Of a stretch of 64,000 nt of DNA, positions 35,181 through 44,051 are shown piece after piece. Every line of letters starts with the position of its first letter. Within the stretch, counting starts at the first letter, position 1. The notes below the pieces were generated by a model. The model saw only the letters and a list, made by a program, of their open reading frames with translations, was not told the DNA's origin and did not search any database. A program made the position numbers and the translations under genes. The stretch comes from Muribaculaceae bacterium (GTDB lineage: Bacteria; Bacteroidota; Bacteroidia; Bacteroidales; Muribaculaceae): positions 395,829 to 459,828 of the forward strand of contig JAMPHP010000001.1 in the NCBI GenBank assembly GCA_023663365.1, written 5' to 3'.

Positions 35181-35380
35181 CGCCGCGAGGGATTTCATTA
35201 TCCCTCGCACGCTACAGTGGGGTTTCCAAACCCAGGAAAGGAGTAATAACTATCTTCACCTTTCCAGGGTTTGGAAACCGTCTTTAGACGCTTACGTAGT
35301 AAGAAACCCCACTAAAGTGTTGCGGGGGATTCGGAGATCCCCCGCGGCGTAAGAGGGATAATGAGATCCCCCGCGGCGCG
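35181..35380. repeat. REP-like element cluster 5, with inserted double hairpin
   Basis: Left half has the GAGGGAT/ATCCCTC stem variant and GGGTTTCCAAACCC. The inverted half is split in its GGTTTGGAAACC part by a 24-base insert (35280-35303) that folds as two small hairpins, then resumes and ends in GGGGGAT/ATCCCCC and a further partial copy. It occupies most of 35157-35502. Confidence 0.85.
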
Positions 35381-35435
35381 GCGTGAATATCTCATACCTC
35401 ATAACTCTACAATAACTCTCCCGCATCGCTCCGAA

Positions 35436-35467
35436 TTTGGCAGTTTGTGAAAAAATGTGTAACTTTG
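35436..35467 (+). promoter_or_regulatory. Promoter of the beta-barrel/PCMD operon
   Basis: TTTG (35436-35439), 20 bases, TAACTTTG (35460-35467), an exact match. The leader is about 30 bases. Confidence 0.85.
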
Positions 35468-35502
35468 ACAAAATTTTGTGAACCATTCTACACATTATCA
35501 CG

Positions 35503-36252
35503 ATGGAAAAGCACACACGTGTAGCTGCGATTGCCATAGTGGCGATGCTGACCCTGCTTGCGGCACTCCCGACGGCGGCTCAGCAAGAGTTCAAGCGCAA
35601 GCTCGAGCAGGTGACCTTCGTGCCCAAGGGTGCCTATGTTGCCGGCATCAGCGTGAGCTACTCGCAGTCCGACCAAGATAAATATCAGTTTCTTATCTTT
35701 GAAAACCTCAGCGGCGACACCTACGAGTTCAAGGTCAGCCCCACGCTGATGTACTGCTTCAAAGACAACCTCACCGCGGGTGGCCGCTTCTCCTACAACC
35801 GCCAGCGCACGCGCCTCAACAGCGCCGACATAGTGCTCGGCGCAGGCACAGAGTACAATGTCGACGACCTCTACAGCATCAGCCACAACTACTTCGGCAC
35901 GGCCCTCTTCCGCGTGTATATGAGCCTCGGGCGCAGCACACGCTTCGGCCTCTTCAACGAGGTGCAGCTGCAGGTGGGCGGCGGTCAGTCGAAGCTCGTG
36001 AGCGGCTCCGGAGCCTCGCTCACAGGCACCTACGAGCGCAATGTGCAGTTCAATGTGGGCCTTGCCCCGGGCCTGTCGGTGTTTCTGTCGAACTACTCGG
36101 CCCTTGAGGTCAACGTGGGCGTGCTCGGCTTCAACTACAACAACACACGCTCCGTGTCGGACCAAATCTACAACGCCCGCCGGCAGACACAGCGTGCCAA
36201 CTTCAAGGTAAACCTCTTTTCGATCACCTTCGGCGTGATGTTCTATATCTGA
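35503..36252 (+). CDS. Outer membrane beta-barrel protein, paralog A
   Basis: A 249-residue exported protein with signal peptide (about 1-27, ending TAAQQ) and alternating amphipathic strands ending in a barrel-like VNLFSITFGVMFYI. The VTFVPKGAYVAGISVSYSQ opening matches IFIPKGKWAFGITASYGEL of the next gene, so the two are tandem paralogs. The family is not named with confidence. It heads a four-gene run with the lipoprotein and porin. Confidence 0.75.
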   Translation: MEKHTRVAAIAIVAMLTLLAALPTAAQQEFKRKLEQVTFVPKGAYVAGISVSYSQSDQDKYQFLIFENLSGDTYEFKVSPTLMYCFKDNLTAGGRFSYNRQRTRLNSADIVLGAGTEYNVDDLYSISHNYFGTALFRVYMSLGRSTRFGLFNEVQLQVGGGQSKLVSGSGASLTGTYERNVQFNVGLAPGLSVFLSNYSALEVNVGVLGFNYNNTRSVSDQIYNARRQTQRANFKVNLFSITFGVMFYI

Positions 36253-36259
36253 TGCGGCT

Positions 36260-37102
36260 ATGGGTAAGATAATGAAATATATAGCAGCGGCGGTGATAGT
36301 GCTCACGCTCGGCAGCGCCGCCCGGGCCCAGGAGATTGTGCGCAAGCGCGACCGCGTGCCCTCCGACTCGATAGAGCAGGTGGTAGTGGCCGGCGACACC
36401 GTGGATATAGTGCTTCCCGAGCGAAACTTCGGCCGCTTCGACCGCGGGCTGTTCAACTACATCTTCATCCCCAAGGGCAAGTGGGCTTTCGGCATCACCG
36501 CCTCCTACGGCGAGCTGCGCACCGAGGACCTGCAGCTGCTCTCGCTCATGGACAACCTCGACTTCAAGGGAAAGATGTACTCCATCAACCCCTCGATAGC
36601 TTACTTCTTCCGCAGCAACCAGTCGCTCGGCATGAAGTTTACCTACAACCGCGGCGTGGCCGACCTCGCCAACCTCGGCGTGAACTTCGACGAGGACCTC
36701 AACTTCAGCATCCGCGATGTGAGCTACTATCAGCAGAGCTTCGCCGTGGCTGCTTTCTACCGTGCCTACGTGGGCCTCGACACACGCGGCCGATTCGGCA
36801 TCTTCAACGAGACCGCTCTCAGCTTCGGCAGCGGCTCATCGCGCTTCAAACGCATCTACAACGAAGAGCCCAAGGACACACGCACCATCACCACACAGGG
36901 TGCCCTCAACTTCAGCCCCGGCGTGTGCGTCTTTATCCAGGACTATGTGTCGTTTCAGGTGTCGTTCGGCGTGTTCGGCATCAACTGGAAGAAGGAGTCG
37001 CAGACCACCGACGGCGTCTACGACGGCTCCCGCGTGACCTCGGGCGCTAACTTCCGCTTCAATATCTTCAATATCAACTTCGGCCTCATGGTGGTGATCT
37101 GA
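36260..37102 (+). CDS. Outer membrane beta-barrel protein, paralog B
   Basis: A 280-residue relative of the preceding protein, with a signal peptide (about 1-23, ending ARAQ) and about 55 extra residues before the shared barrel. The C terminus NFRFNIFNINFGLMVVI again ends in alternating hydrophobic strands. The start lies seven bases after the previous stop, so it is part of the same operon. Function unknown; the pair could form one outer-membrane unit with the lipoprotein that follows. Confidence 0.75.
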   Translation: MGKIMKYIAAAVIVLTLGSAARAQEIVRKRDRVPSDSIEQVVVAGDTVDIVLPERNFGRFDRGLFNYIFIPKGKWAFGITASYGELRTEDLQLLSLMDNLDFKGKMYSINPSIAYFFRSNQSLGMKFTYNRGVADLANLGVNFDEDLNFSIRDVSYYQQSFAVAAFYRAYVGLDTRGRFGIFNETALSFGSGSSRFKRIYNEEPKDTRTITTQGALNFSPGVCVFIQDYVSFQVSFGVFGINWKKESQTTDGVYDGSRVTSGANFRFNIFNINFGLMVVI

Positions 37103-37127
37103 CGGCCACACACCCCGATAACGAACG

Positions 37128-38705
37128 ATGAAAAGACTCGCCTACATAGCATGCCTCCTGCTCTCGGTGGCGCTGTGCTCTTGCATTCACAACGATATTC
37201 CCTACCCGCGCATCCAGGCCAATATCCGCACCATCGAGGCGCGCGACCAGGAGGGCGCACCCGTAATCGACTCGGTGAACTGCACCGTGACAATCCCCTT
37301 TGCCGAGGAGGCCGACATATATGCCGTGCGCATCCTGAGCTACACCCTCAGCCCCGGCGCAAGTATCGTCGACAACCCCTTCGGTGAGAACATCGACCTC
37401 TCAAAGCCACTCTTCATCTACCTGCACCTATATCAGGACTGGCTCTGGAAGATTGTGGCAAAGCAGGATATAGAGCGCTACTTCGAGGTGAGCGGACAGA
37501 TGGGCGAGACCACTATCGACGTACCCGCACGCCGCGTGGTGGTGTATGTGCGCGCATCGGCCGACCTCAACAAGCTGCAGGTGCTCCGCGCCAAGCTCGG
37601 GGCCCGTGGCTCCACCATGGAGCCCGCCATAGCCGACGGCGGCACTATCGATGCATCAAAGCCCGTGACAATCAAGGTGACAAACCACGACCGCACCGAG
37701 GAGTGGACCCTCTATGTGCAGCAGATGGAAGAGGCCGTCAAGACCGTCAGCGCCGACGCTTGGACCTGCGTGGCCTGGGTATCGGGCCGCGCTGAGGCAG
37801 GCCTCGACAATGGCGTGGAATACCGCCTGGCAGGCTCCGAGGAGTGGACTCGTGTGCCCGCCGAGGATGTCACCGAGAACGGCGGCTCATTCACCGCATG
37901 TATAAAGCATCTCTCGCCGCAGAGCGCCTACGAGGCTCGTGCGTACTCCGAGAGCGACTACGGCGACATTATCCCCTTCACCACCGGAAGCGAGGTGCAG
38001 CTCCCCAACAGCGACTTCGAGTGGTGGTGGCTCGACAAGAAGGTGTGGTGCCCCTGGAAGCAGGATGGCGAAGCATTCTGGGGCACCGGCAATCCCGGCG
38101 CAGCCACGCTCGGCCAGTCGAACGTCTATCCCACCGAAGATAGCCCCTCGGGCAGCGGATATGCAGCCTGCCTCGAGACTCGCTTCGTGGGCGTAGGCCC
38201 TCTCGGCAAGCTCGCCGCAGGCAGTATCTATGCCGGCTACTTCGTGCGCACCGACGGCACCAACGGCGTACTCAGCATGGGCCGACCCTTCACAGAGCGC
38301 CCCGTGCGCCTGCGTGGTCAGTACAAATACACCGGCGCAACCATCAACTACGCCGATGCCAAGAACTCGCCGTGGACAGCCGACCTCATCGGCCAACCCG
38401 ACTCCTGCATAGTGTGGTGCGCCTTGGTCGACTGCGACACCCCCGTGGAAATTCGCACCAACCCGGCCAACCGCGCCCTATTCGACCCCGAGGCCGACTA
38501 TGTGATAGCATACGGCAAGATGGAGCAGTCGCAGACAATCACCGACTACATCCCCTTCGACTTCGAGCTCAAATACAAATCCACCTCCCGTGTGCCGAAG
38601 TATATCCTCCTCACGGCATCGTCGAGCAAGTACGGCGACTACTTCACCGGAGGCGCGGGTGCGGTGCTCTATCTCGACGACTACCACCTCGAGTACGACT
38701 ATTGA
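37128..38705 (+). CDS. PCMD-domain lipoprotein
   Basis: A 525-residue lipoprotein with lipobox LCSC at about residue 19. Two immunoglobulin-like strands regions (about 45-200), a fibronectin-like part (about 205-285), then from about 290 the PCMD (putative carbohydrate metabolism) domain: LPNSDFEWWWLDKKVWCPW, GYAACLETRFVGVG, and a closing GAGAVLYLDDYHLEYDY. The family is surface-exposed in Bacteroidota and associated with glycan-related loci; its function is not proven. Co-transcribed with the two barrel proteins. Confidence 0.82.
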   Translation: MKRLAYIACLLLSVALCSCIHNDIPYPRIQANIRTIEARDQEGAPVIDSVNCTVTIPFAEEADIYAVRILSYTLSPGASIVDNPFGENIDLSKPLFIYLHLYQDWLWKIVAKQDIERYFEVSGQMGETTIDVPARRVVVYVRASADLNKLQVLRAKLGARGSTMEPAIADGGTIDASKPVTIKVTNHDRTEEWTLYVQQMEEAVKTVSADAWTCVAWVSGRAEAGLDNGVEYRLAGSEEWTRVPAEDVTENGGSFTACIKHLSPQSAYEARAYSESDYGDIIPFTTGSEVQLPNSDFEWWWLDKKVWCPWKQDGEAFWGTGNPGAATLGQSNVYPTEDSPSGSGYAACLETRFVGVGPLGKLAAGSIYAGYFVRTDGTNGVLSMGRPFTERPVRLRGQYKYTGATINYADAKNSPWTADLIGQPDSCIVWCALVDCDTPVEIRTNPANRALFDPEADYVIAYGKMEQSQTITDYIPFDFELKYKSTSRVPKYILLTASSSKYGDYFTGGAGAVLYLDDYHLEYDY

Positions 38706-38759
38706 CGCGCGTCAATCAAAAGAACAATTTCATACTAAGGTAAAATAAGACACATACTT

Positions 38760-39806
38760 ATGACAAAGCGACTACTATCATTAGCTGTCGGTGCTGCGTG
38801 CGTGCTCTTCGCTGCCGCCGCCGACACCAAGGACGGCGCCGAAAGCACCTCCGACCTCAAAAAGTATATCCCCGAAGTGCACGGCAACGTGCGCGCTTTC
38901 TTCGAGCAGTCGACAGTGACCGGCGACTCCCGCTTCTTCGTGCAGCATGCACGCGTCACCGCCGCAGGCTATGCCACCGACTGGCTCGACTACTTCGCGC
39001 AGGTCGACCTCTGCGCATCGGGCACACTCAAGATTCTCGACGTATATGCCACCGTGAAGCCCGTGAGCGGACTCAAACTCATGTTCGGTCAGTCGAAAGC
39101 GCCTTTCTCCACCGAGACTGCACGTGCCCCCTACACCTATCTCTTCGCCAATACCGCCGCAACATTCACCCCCGGCAACATCCGCTCGGTGGGCCTCCGC
39201 GTGTCCTATAAGCTCCCCAAAGCCCCCGTCACCTTCGAGGGCGGCATCTACAACAACTCCGACATGAGCAACCACAACACCTGGAACGCCTCGCTGCTCT
39301 ACAGCCTCCGCGCTTCGGCCACCTTTGCCTGCGGCCTGCGCCCCTCGCTGGGCTTCATGTCGCGCCGCCCTCAAGGCCAGCTCGGCGTGCGTGTCAACCA
39401 GTACGATGCCACCCTGGGCTGGAAGCACGGACGCTTCTTCGCCGAGGCCGAGTACCTCTACCGCATGTACACGGGCCGCGCGCACAAGCCCACACAGGCC
39501 TTCTCGCTCGTGCTCGACTACGGCTTCCGCCTGAAAGCGCGCATGGCCGATAAAATCTCCGTACAGGGCCGATTCGACGGAATGGGCGACTACTCGAACG
39601 GCATAAAGGGCGCCGACGGCACCCTCTCCAACACCTCAGAGAGCTTCCGCCGCGTGACACTCGGCGTGACAGCCTCACGCAAAATCTCGCGCGTGGAGTG
39701 CAACTTCCTCATCAACTTCGAGCAGTACTTCTACGGCCACGGCTGCGCCAATCCCCCCGCCGCAGCCAACAACATGCTCATCGCCGGCATCAACGTGCGC
39801 ATCTAA
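38760..39806 (+). CDS. Porin (phosphate-selective porin O/P-like)
   Basis: A 348-residue outer-membrane beta-barrel protein. Signal peptide (about 1-21), the early strand VHGNVRAFFEQSTVTGDSRFFV, and the block DVYATVKPVSGLKLMFGQSKAPFS match OprO/OprP-like porins. The end, NNMLIAGINVRI, is a typical final strand. It lies 54 bases after the PCMD gene and closes this run of surface proteins. Phosphate selectivity cannot be judged. Confidence 0.85.
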   Translation: MTKRLLSLAVGAACVLFAAAADTKDGAESTSDLKKYIPEVHGNVRAFFEQSTVTGDSRFFVQHARVTAAGYATDWLDYFAQVDLCASGTLKILDVYATVKPVSGLKLMFGQSKAPFSTETARAPYTYLFANTAATFTPGNIRSVGLRVSYKLPKAPVTFEGGIYNNSDMSNHNTWNASLLYSLRASATFACGLRPSLGFMSRRPQGQLGVRVNQYDATLGWKHGRFFAEAEYLYRMYTGRAHKPTQAFSLVLDYGFRLKARMADKISVQGRFDGMGDYSNGIKGADGTLSNTSESFRRVTLGVTASRKISRVECNFLINFEQYFYGHGCANPPAAANNMLIAGINVRI

Positions 39807-39830
39807 AGCGCAGCGGCGGAGGATTTTTCC

Positions 39831-40160
39831 GCCGCGAGGGATTTCCTTATCCCTCGCGCTCTACAGTGGGGTCTCCGAACCCTGGAAGGAACTATTTTCA
39901 CCTTTCCTGGGTTTGGAAACCCCACTAAAGTGTTGCGGGGGATTCGGAAATCCCCCGCGGCAAGAAGGAACTATTTTCACCTTTCTCGCCGCGAGGGATT
40001 TCATAATCCCTCTCACCCTACAGTGGGGTCTCCGAACCCGGGAAGGAACTATCTTCGCCTTTCCTGGGTTTGGAAACCCTACTATAGGGAGGTGGCGGAT
40101 AATGAAATCCGCCACGGCAAGAACCTTTCCCCCGCGGCAAGGAAATCCCCCGCGGCAAGA
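39831..40160. repeat. REP-like element cluster 6 (two inverted pairs)
   Basis: Two consecutive inverted pairs. The first has the GAGGGAT/ATCCCTC stem, the variant GGGTCTCCGAACCC, then an inverted half ending GGGGGAT/ATCCCCC. The second has GAGGGAT/ATCCCTC, GGGTCTCCGAACCC, then an inverted half ending in the GGCGGAT/ATCCGCC stem. Two spare CCGCGGC ends follow. It is the largest cluster and fills the gap between convergent genes. Confidence 0.88.
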
Positions 40161-40187
40161 GCGGCAGGCGCTGCATTGCGCGACAGA

Positions 40188-40550
40188 TTACCACATTTCG
40201 AGTGCGTCGCGGTTGAGCTTCTGCGCCTTTTCGAGGTTGTCGGCGTTCAGGTCGGTGGTGTAGTTGAGCTTTTCGATGAATACGAGTGCGTGAGGATACT
40301 TCTTGTTGATTTTGTCGTATTGCTCCATGGAAGCTTCAATGTCGTCCGACTTATCATCCGACATTAGTTCCGACCCTTCTTTGATCATGTCGCCGATGTA
40401 GTCAAGCATTACCGAGTATTCGGCTTGGGTAAGAGGCTCATCGTTTTTGATTTTCTGTGCGATGTCGTCGGGATTGGCCGACGCTGCCCCCGAGCATGCG
40501 CCCAGGGTGAGTGCCGCTGCTGCGGCAAGGGTAAAAATCAGTTTCTTCAT
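40188..40550 (-). CDS. Small lipoprotein of unknown function
   Basis: A 120-residue lipoprotein with lipobox LTLGAC at about residue 19. The mature part is charged and helical (DDIAQKIKNDEPLTQAEY and later EASMEQYDKINKKYP). I do not recognise a family. It follows the 442-residue lipoprotein by nine bases on the same strand, and the two are probably co-transcribed with the zinc-ribbon protein. Confidence 0.7.
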   Translation of the reverse strand: MKKLIFTLAAAAALTLGACSGAASANPDDIAQKIKNDEPLTQAEYSVMLDYIGDMIKEGSELMSDDKSDDIEASMEQYDKINKKYPHALVFIEKLNYTTDLNADNLEKAQKLNRDALEMW

Positions 40551-40559
40551 AGTTTTTTA

Positions 40560-41888
40560 TTATATAATTGATTTTCTCCAAAAGGTGATGTGCGAAGGCT
40601 TCGCCGCCTTGCCCCAAGTACCTACGTAGTGCCCTCCCCACTCCGTAGTCATCGGTTGTAGGTTCCACTCCGATTGCTCGGAGCCGTGGCCAAGCAGGAT
40701 CACGAGGTGACCGGCGCCGTCGATATATCCGTTGAGGTCGAGCGACACGCCGTTCTCGTTGTGGTAGCGCCCATGGAGCTGACCATCGGTGGTGAGGAAA
40801 CATTCCACGGTGATGTTGTACTCCCCGATCTTGCCCTCACCGCCCAGCTCGATGGCATCGTCGGGCCACACGTCGGTGTGGCGCAGGCGTGTGAAGTCCT
40901 TGCCGAGCTTAAGCTCATTCATGTGCCCGGCTCCGCGGCCTATATATTTGGCATCGGTGGCGCTGAGCACTCCGAGGAGCTCGTCGGCGCCGAGGATATA
41001 CTTCGGTTGGTAGTAATCATCCTCGTCGTAGCACTCCTCTACAGGGCCTGATACTACTACTTTTCCTACCTCTGCGACTTCTCCTACATCTACTACTGCC
41101 GGCTCTGCTACTACTGCCGGCTCTGCATCTACGTCGGCTACCGCTACCTCTACGACTTCTTCTGCCACTTCCGCAACCTCCACCACTTCGTCGGAGAAGT
41201 CGGGCAGACTGCTTGAGCTTTGGGCAGTGGATTTGCCCTTTACGCGGTCGTAGATGGCATCGCGGCCGAGGAAGCCGTGATTGATGCTGCACGTCATGGT
41301 GCCGCCGTCGATCACTACGTCGGTCATGCCTTCTTTGTCGACGTTCATCGTGCGGAACATATCCTTGAAGAAGGCGAGGATGCCGCGCTGCACGGCCTTG
41401 TCTATTTTTTTGTTGGCGTTGTCGACGGCTGAGCCCTGCATCAGGCCGTTGACCAGAGCGCTGCCCCAGTTGCCGGTGAGCAGGTCGATGGCGGCATCGG
41501 TGAAGTCGGCGTCGACATTGCTCTTGCCGGTCTGCAGCTCGATCGACTCCATGTCGTAGTAGAGCACTATTTCGTCGCGCTCTTTCACCTTCCAAGTGCC
41601 GTTGACCACGAGAGAGAAGGCAATCGTCTGCTCGTACTCCCAGTCGTCGAAGTCGACCTCGCCCTCAAAGGCTTGTGTGAAAGTGCCCGCCGAGCGCGAT
41701 AGCTCGCCTTGCTCGAAAAGGATAGCCTCCGACACGCGGATGTCGTCGATGTCGGTATCGTCGAGATAGTCGTTCCACTCTGTCTTCCAAAGCCCCTCGA
41801 AGCGCCCCGTGATATCCTGAGGCTTGGAGCACGACGTGGCGGCCAGCAGCATCGCCAGGGCATATAAGCACAGTAGGTATCTTATCAT
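40560..41888 (-). CDS. Large lipoprotein with acidic repeat linker
   Basis: A 442-residue lipoprotein (lipobox AATSC at about residue 20). Early WKTEWNDYLDD and EQTIAFSLVVNGTWKV look like lipocalin-like strands, and a similar strand block (ELGGEGKIGEYNITVECFLT and later) recurs near the C terminus. Between them an acidic linker of Val/Ala/Glu repeats (VAEVAEEVVEVA) is encoded by an internally repetitive DNA stretch at 41060-41195. I do not recognise the family. Its start lies three bases after the zinc-ribbon gene stop. Confidence 0.72.
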   Translation of the reverse strand: MIRYLLCLYALAMLLAATSCSKPQDITGRFEGLWKTEWNDYLDDTDIDDIRVSEAILFEQGELSRSAGTFTQAFEGEVDFDDWEYEQTIAFSLVVNGTWKVKERDEIVLYYDMESIELQTGKSNVDADFTDAAIDLLTGNWGSALVNGLMQGSAVDNANKKIDKAVQRGILAFFKDMFRTMNVDKEGMTDVVIDGGTMTCSINHGFLGRDAIYDRVKGKSTAQSSSSLPDFSDEVVEVAEVAEEVVEVAVADVDAEPAVVAEPAVVDVGEVAEVGKVVVSGPVEECYDEDDYYQPKYILGADELLGVLSATDAKYIGRGAGHMNELKLGKDFTRLRHTDVWPDDAIELGGEGKIGEYNITVECFLTTDGQLHGRYHNENGVSLDLNGYIDGAGHLVILLGHGSEQSEWNLQPMTTEWGGHYVGTWGKAAKPSHITFWRKSII

Positions 41889-41891
41889 CGG

Positions 41892-42569
41892 TCAGGCGTT
41901 TTCAGTTTCGTCGTTCATCACTCGGCGCTGCGAGAGGTTGGCGCTCACGGCACCGATCCCTACCGCACCGCTGATAATCCAAACCACCCACTCGGGGGCA
42001 TCGAAAGCATAGGCTATGGCACCGGCTATGATACCGCAGCAGATGCCGAGAACCACGCACACTATATGGCCGATATACGGAATCTGAATGAGCAGCGCAA
42101 GGCCGAAGAACGCTATCAGCGCCCACCACCACGTGGCGGCAATCCACACGCCGATGGCCACACAGCCTACCTCGAACATCAGGAAGCCCGTGCCCGACGA
42201 TTCTTTCTCCTCCTCGACTTCTACTGTGGTCGATTCGTTGATAATGGTCTGCTCCTGGTTGACTTGCTGGGTGAGCTGTATATTGATCTGCGGCATCACA
42301 TTGGTGGCACCTACAGCCTGCTGCGAGGGTGCCATGGGCTGTGCTGCTACGGGTGCCGCGGGCTGGCCGGGTGCTACGGTCACGGCGGGCACGGCCTGCG
42401 CGTCGGGGGCTGCGTCGGCTACGGCCAAGGGTGCGGTTTCTTCGGGAGAGGCATATTCAGCCTTAGCCACAGGCACGGCCTCGAGCCACTCGCCGCAGTA
42501 GCGGCACTTCTTGGCGGTGGAGAGAATCTGTTCGCCGCAGTAAGGGCATGTCTTGTTTTCCATTGACAT
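41892..42569 (-). CDS. Zinc-ribbon membrane protein
   Basis: A 225-residue protein with an N-terminal zinc ribbon (C8, C11, C22, C25: CPYCGEQ and CRYCGEW), an Ala/Pro-rich linker (about 35-95) with QPAAPVAAQPMAPSQQ, a Gln/Asn/Glu-rich part, and three or four membrane helices at the C terminus. Double zinc-ribbon proteins of this kind occur widely and often have unknown roles. It is divergent from the Ser/Thr kinase gene. A second in-frame ATG at 42563 would also be suitable. Confidence 0.75.
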   Translation of the reverse strand: MSMENKTCPYCGEQILSTAKKCRYCGEWLEAVPVAKAEYASPEETAPLAVADAAPDAQAVPAVTVAPGQPAAPVAAQPMAPSQQAVGATNVMPQINIQLTQQVNQEQTIINESTTVEVEEEKESSGTGFLMFEVGCVAIGVWIAATWWWALIAFFGLALLIQIPYIGHIVCVVLGICCGIIAGAIAYAFDAPEWVVWIISGAVGIGAVSANLSQRRVMNDETENA

Positions 42570-42602
42570 ATTGATGTGTTTGATTGGTGAGAAAAGTTTT
42601 TA

Positions 42603-42610
42603 CAAAGGTA
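42603..42610 (-). promoter_or_regulatory. -7 element of the zinc-ribbon/lipoprotein operon
   Basis: TACCTTTG on the minus strand, 34 bases before the ATG. No -33 TTG at the ideal spacing. Confidence 0.5.
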
Positions 42611-42681
42611 ATAGGCTGATTTATAATGTGCGTGGTTCAAAGTGGAGCATCTGAGGTCAAAATGTGTCAGATTGCCGCACA

Positions 42682-42713
42682 TTTGATAATCTGCGCCTTA
42701 TTGCATATCTTTG
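42682..42713 (+). promoter_or_regulatory. Promoter of the Ser/Thr kinase gene
   Basis: TTTG (42682-42685), 20 bases, TATCTTTG (42706-42713), an exact match. Predicted transcription start is about 42719, which leaves nearly no leader before the ATG at 42724. Confidence 0.8.
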
Positions 42714-42723
42714 CATGAAGAAT

Positions 42724-43959
42724 ATGGACACGGAATCATCTTTTTTCGACACTCCCGGCAGTGTGGCCTTGCCCGAAGGCATCACTGCTATGCGGCTGCT
42801 ATATGAGTCGGCCACCGGTGCCTGCTGCATCTATGAGGCGCGCCATCTGGGCCGCAAAGTGGCAATCAAAGCTCTCAAGCCCGCCCGCAAGGATGACCCC
42901 GTGGCACTGATGCAGATTAAGAAGGAGTTTTCACTCGCTTTCGGCATCGAGAGCGGAGGTGTATGCCGCGTCCTTGCCGCCATCGACCTGCCCGACGGCA
43001 CCCCGGCCATAGAGATGGAGTACTGCGCAGGCTCGTCGCTGCGGCAGATTATCGACCGTGGCGAGGTCTTGGACGATGCCGCCATCGACGCTATCGTGGA
43101 GGGGCTCCTCGCGGCCTTGGCCGACATCCATGCCGCAGGAGTGGTGCACCGCGACATAAAGCCGGCCAACATCATCTTCGACCCCGTGTGCCGAGTCGTG
43201 AAAATCATAGACTTCGGATGTGCCGACTCCGCCGCCTGCACCACCCTGAAAGGCCCTGCCGGCACTCGCCGCTACACCCCTGGCAGCAAGCAGACTGCCG
43301 GAGCCGAGCCCGCTCCGCCCGACGACCTTTATGCCGCCGGCATCACCCTACTCGAGCTTGCCTCGGTGGCGCCGCGCGCCAAGGCCGTGAAGCTTCGCTC
43401 ATTCGGGCGTCGCTTGTGTGCAGGCCGCTATACCTCAGCCTCTGCTGCACTATCGGCCTACCGCGCCAAGGGCGGTGTCGCCGCGAAAGTCATGGCCGCA
43501 GCCGCGGCTGTTGCTGTGGTCGTGGCTGCGGCCTTATTCATAGTGCGTCCGCATCCGCCCAAGCCCGCGGCAGCGCCTGTGACCGCCCTTGAAGAAACCG
43601 CCCCGGTGCATTCAACCCGCGTATCCGACGACTCGCTCTACCGCTACGCCTTCTTCGCCGGGCCTATGATGGCCCGCGTGGCCCGTGGCGAGGGGTCGGA
43701 AAAAGAGAAGAGCGACGTGCGCGTGATTGCCTTCGCCGACTCGCTCTACCGCGCCGACCTCATGATGAGCCTCGTCGGCCACCAACTTGCAAAGGAGCGG
43801 ATAGCCGCCATTGCCGACAGTTGCTCGGCCGTGCACGGTGCCGGGCTCGACTCCGTGATGGAAGCCACCGCCGGCAGCAGCTACGATGCCGACTTCGGCC
43901 ACCGCCTGTTGCGTGCACGTCTTTGCTCGGGTATTAGCTTGTATCATTCCGCCGATTGA
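42724..43959 (+). CDS. Transmembrane serine/threonine protein kinase
   Basis: A 411-residue Hanks-type kinase. Lys49 (VAIKA), Glu at about 68, the catalytic HRDIKPAN at 142-149, and DFG at 163-165 are all present, so it is probably active. A glycine-rich loop is weak (YESATGACC). One membrane helix at about 254-274 leaves an extracytoplasmic part of about 135 residues with no recognised domain. The ATG at 42724 was preferred because an earlier in-frame ATG at 42715 lies before the predicted transcription start. The DNA-binding-like protein follows. Confidence 0.88.
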   Translation: MDTESSFFDTPGSVALPEGITAMRLLYESATGACCIYEARHLGRKVAIKALKPARKDDPVALMQIKKEFSLAFGIESGGVCRVLAAIDLPDGTPAIEMEYCAGSSLRQIIDRGEVLDDAAIDAIVEGLLAALADIHAAGVVHRDIKPANIIFDPVCRVVKIIDFGCADSAACTTLKGPAGTRRYTPGSKQTAGAEPAPPDDLYAAGITLLELASVAPRAKAVKLRSFGRRLCAGRYTSASAALSAYRAKGGVAAKVMAAAAAVAVVVAAALFIVRPHPPKPAAAPVTALEETAPVHSTRVSDDSLYRYAFFAGPMMARVARGEGSEKEKSDVRVIAFADSLYRADLMMSLVGHQLAKERIAAIADSCSAVHGAGLDSVMEATAGSSYDADFGHRLLRARLCSGISLYHSAD

Positions 43960-44022
43960 AGTTCAAAACATGCTCTTTTGAGTCACGTTGGGTCAAAATA
44001 TGGCTCGTTGCGTTAACTTGGT

Positions 44023-44030
44023 TACTTTTG
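44023..44030 (+). promoter_or_regulatory. -7 element before the regulator-like gene
   Basis: TACTTTTG, 22 bases before the ATG at 44052. At the usual -33 position the sequence is ATG instead of TTG, so the match is partial. Confidence 0.5.
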
Positions 44031-44051
44031 TGTCAAAAAAATCAGAATACG

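Noticed and set aside
35137..35352. 71-codon ORF after the higA-like gene
   Set aside because: It consists of translated REP-like repeat and has no independent start signal.
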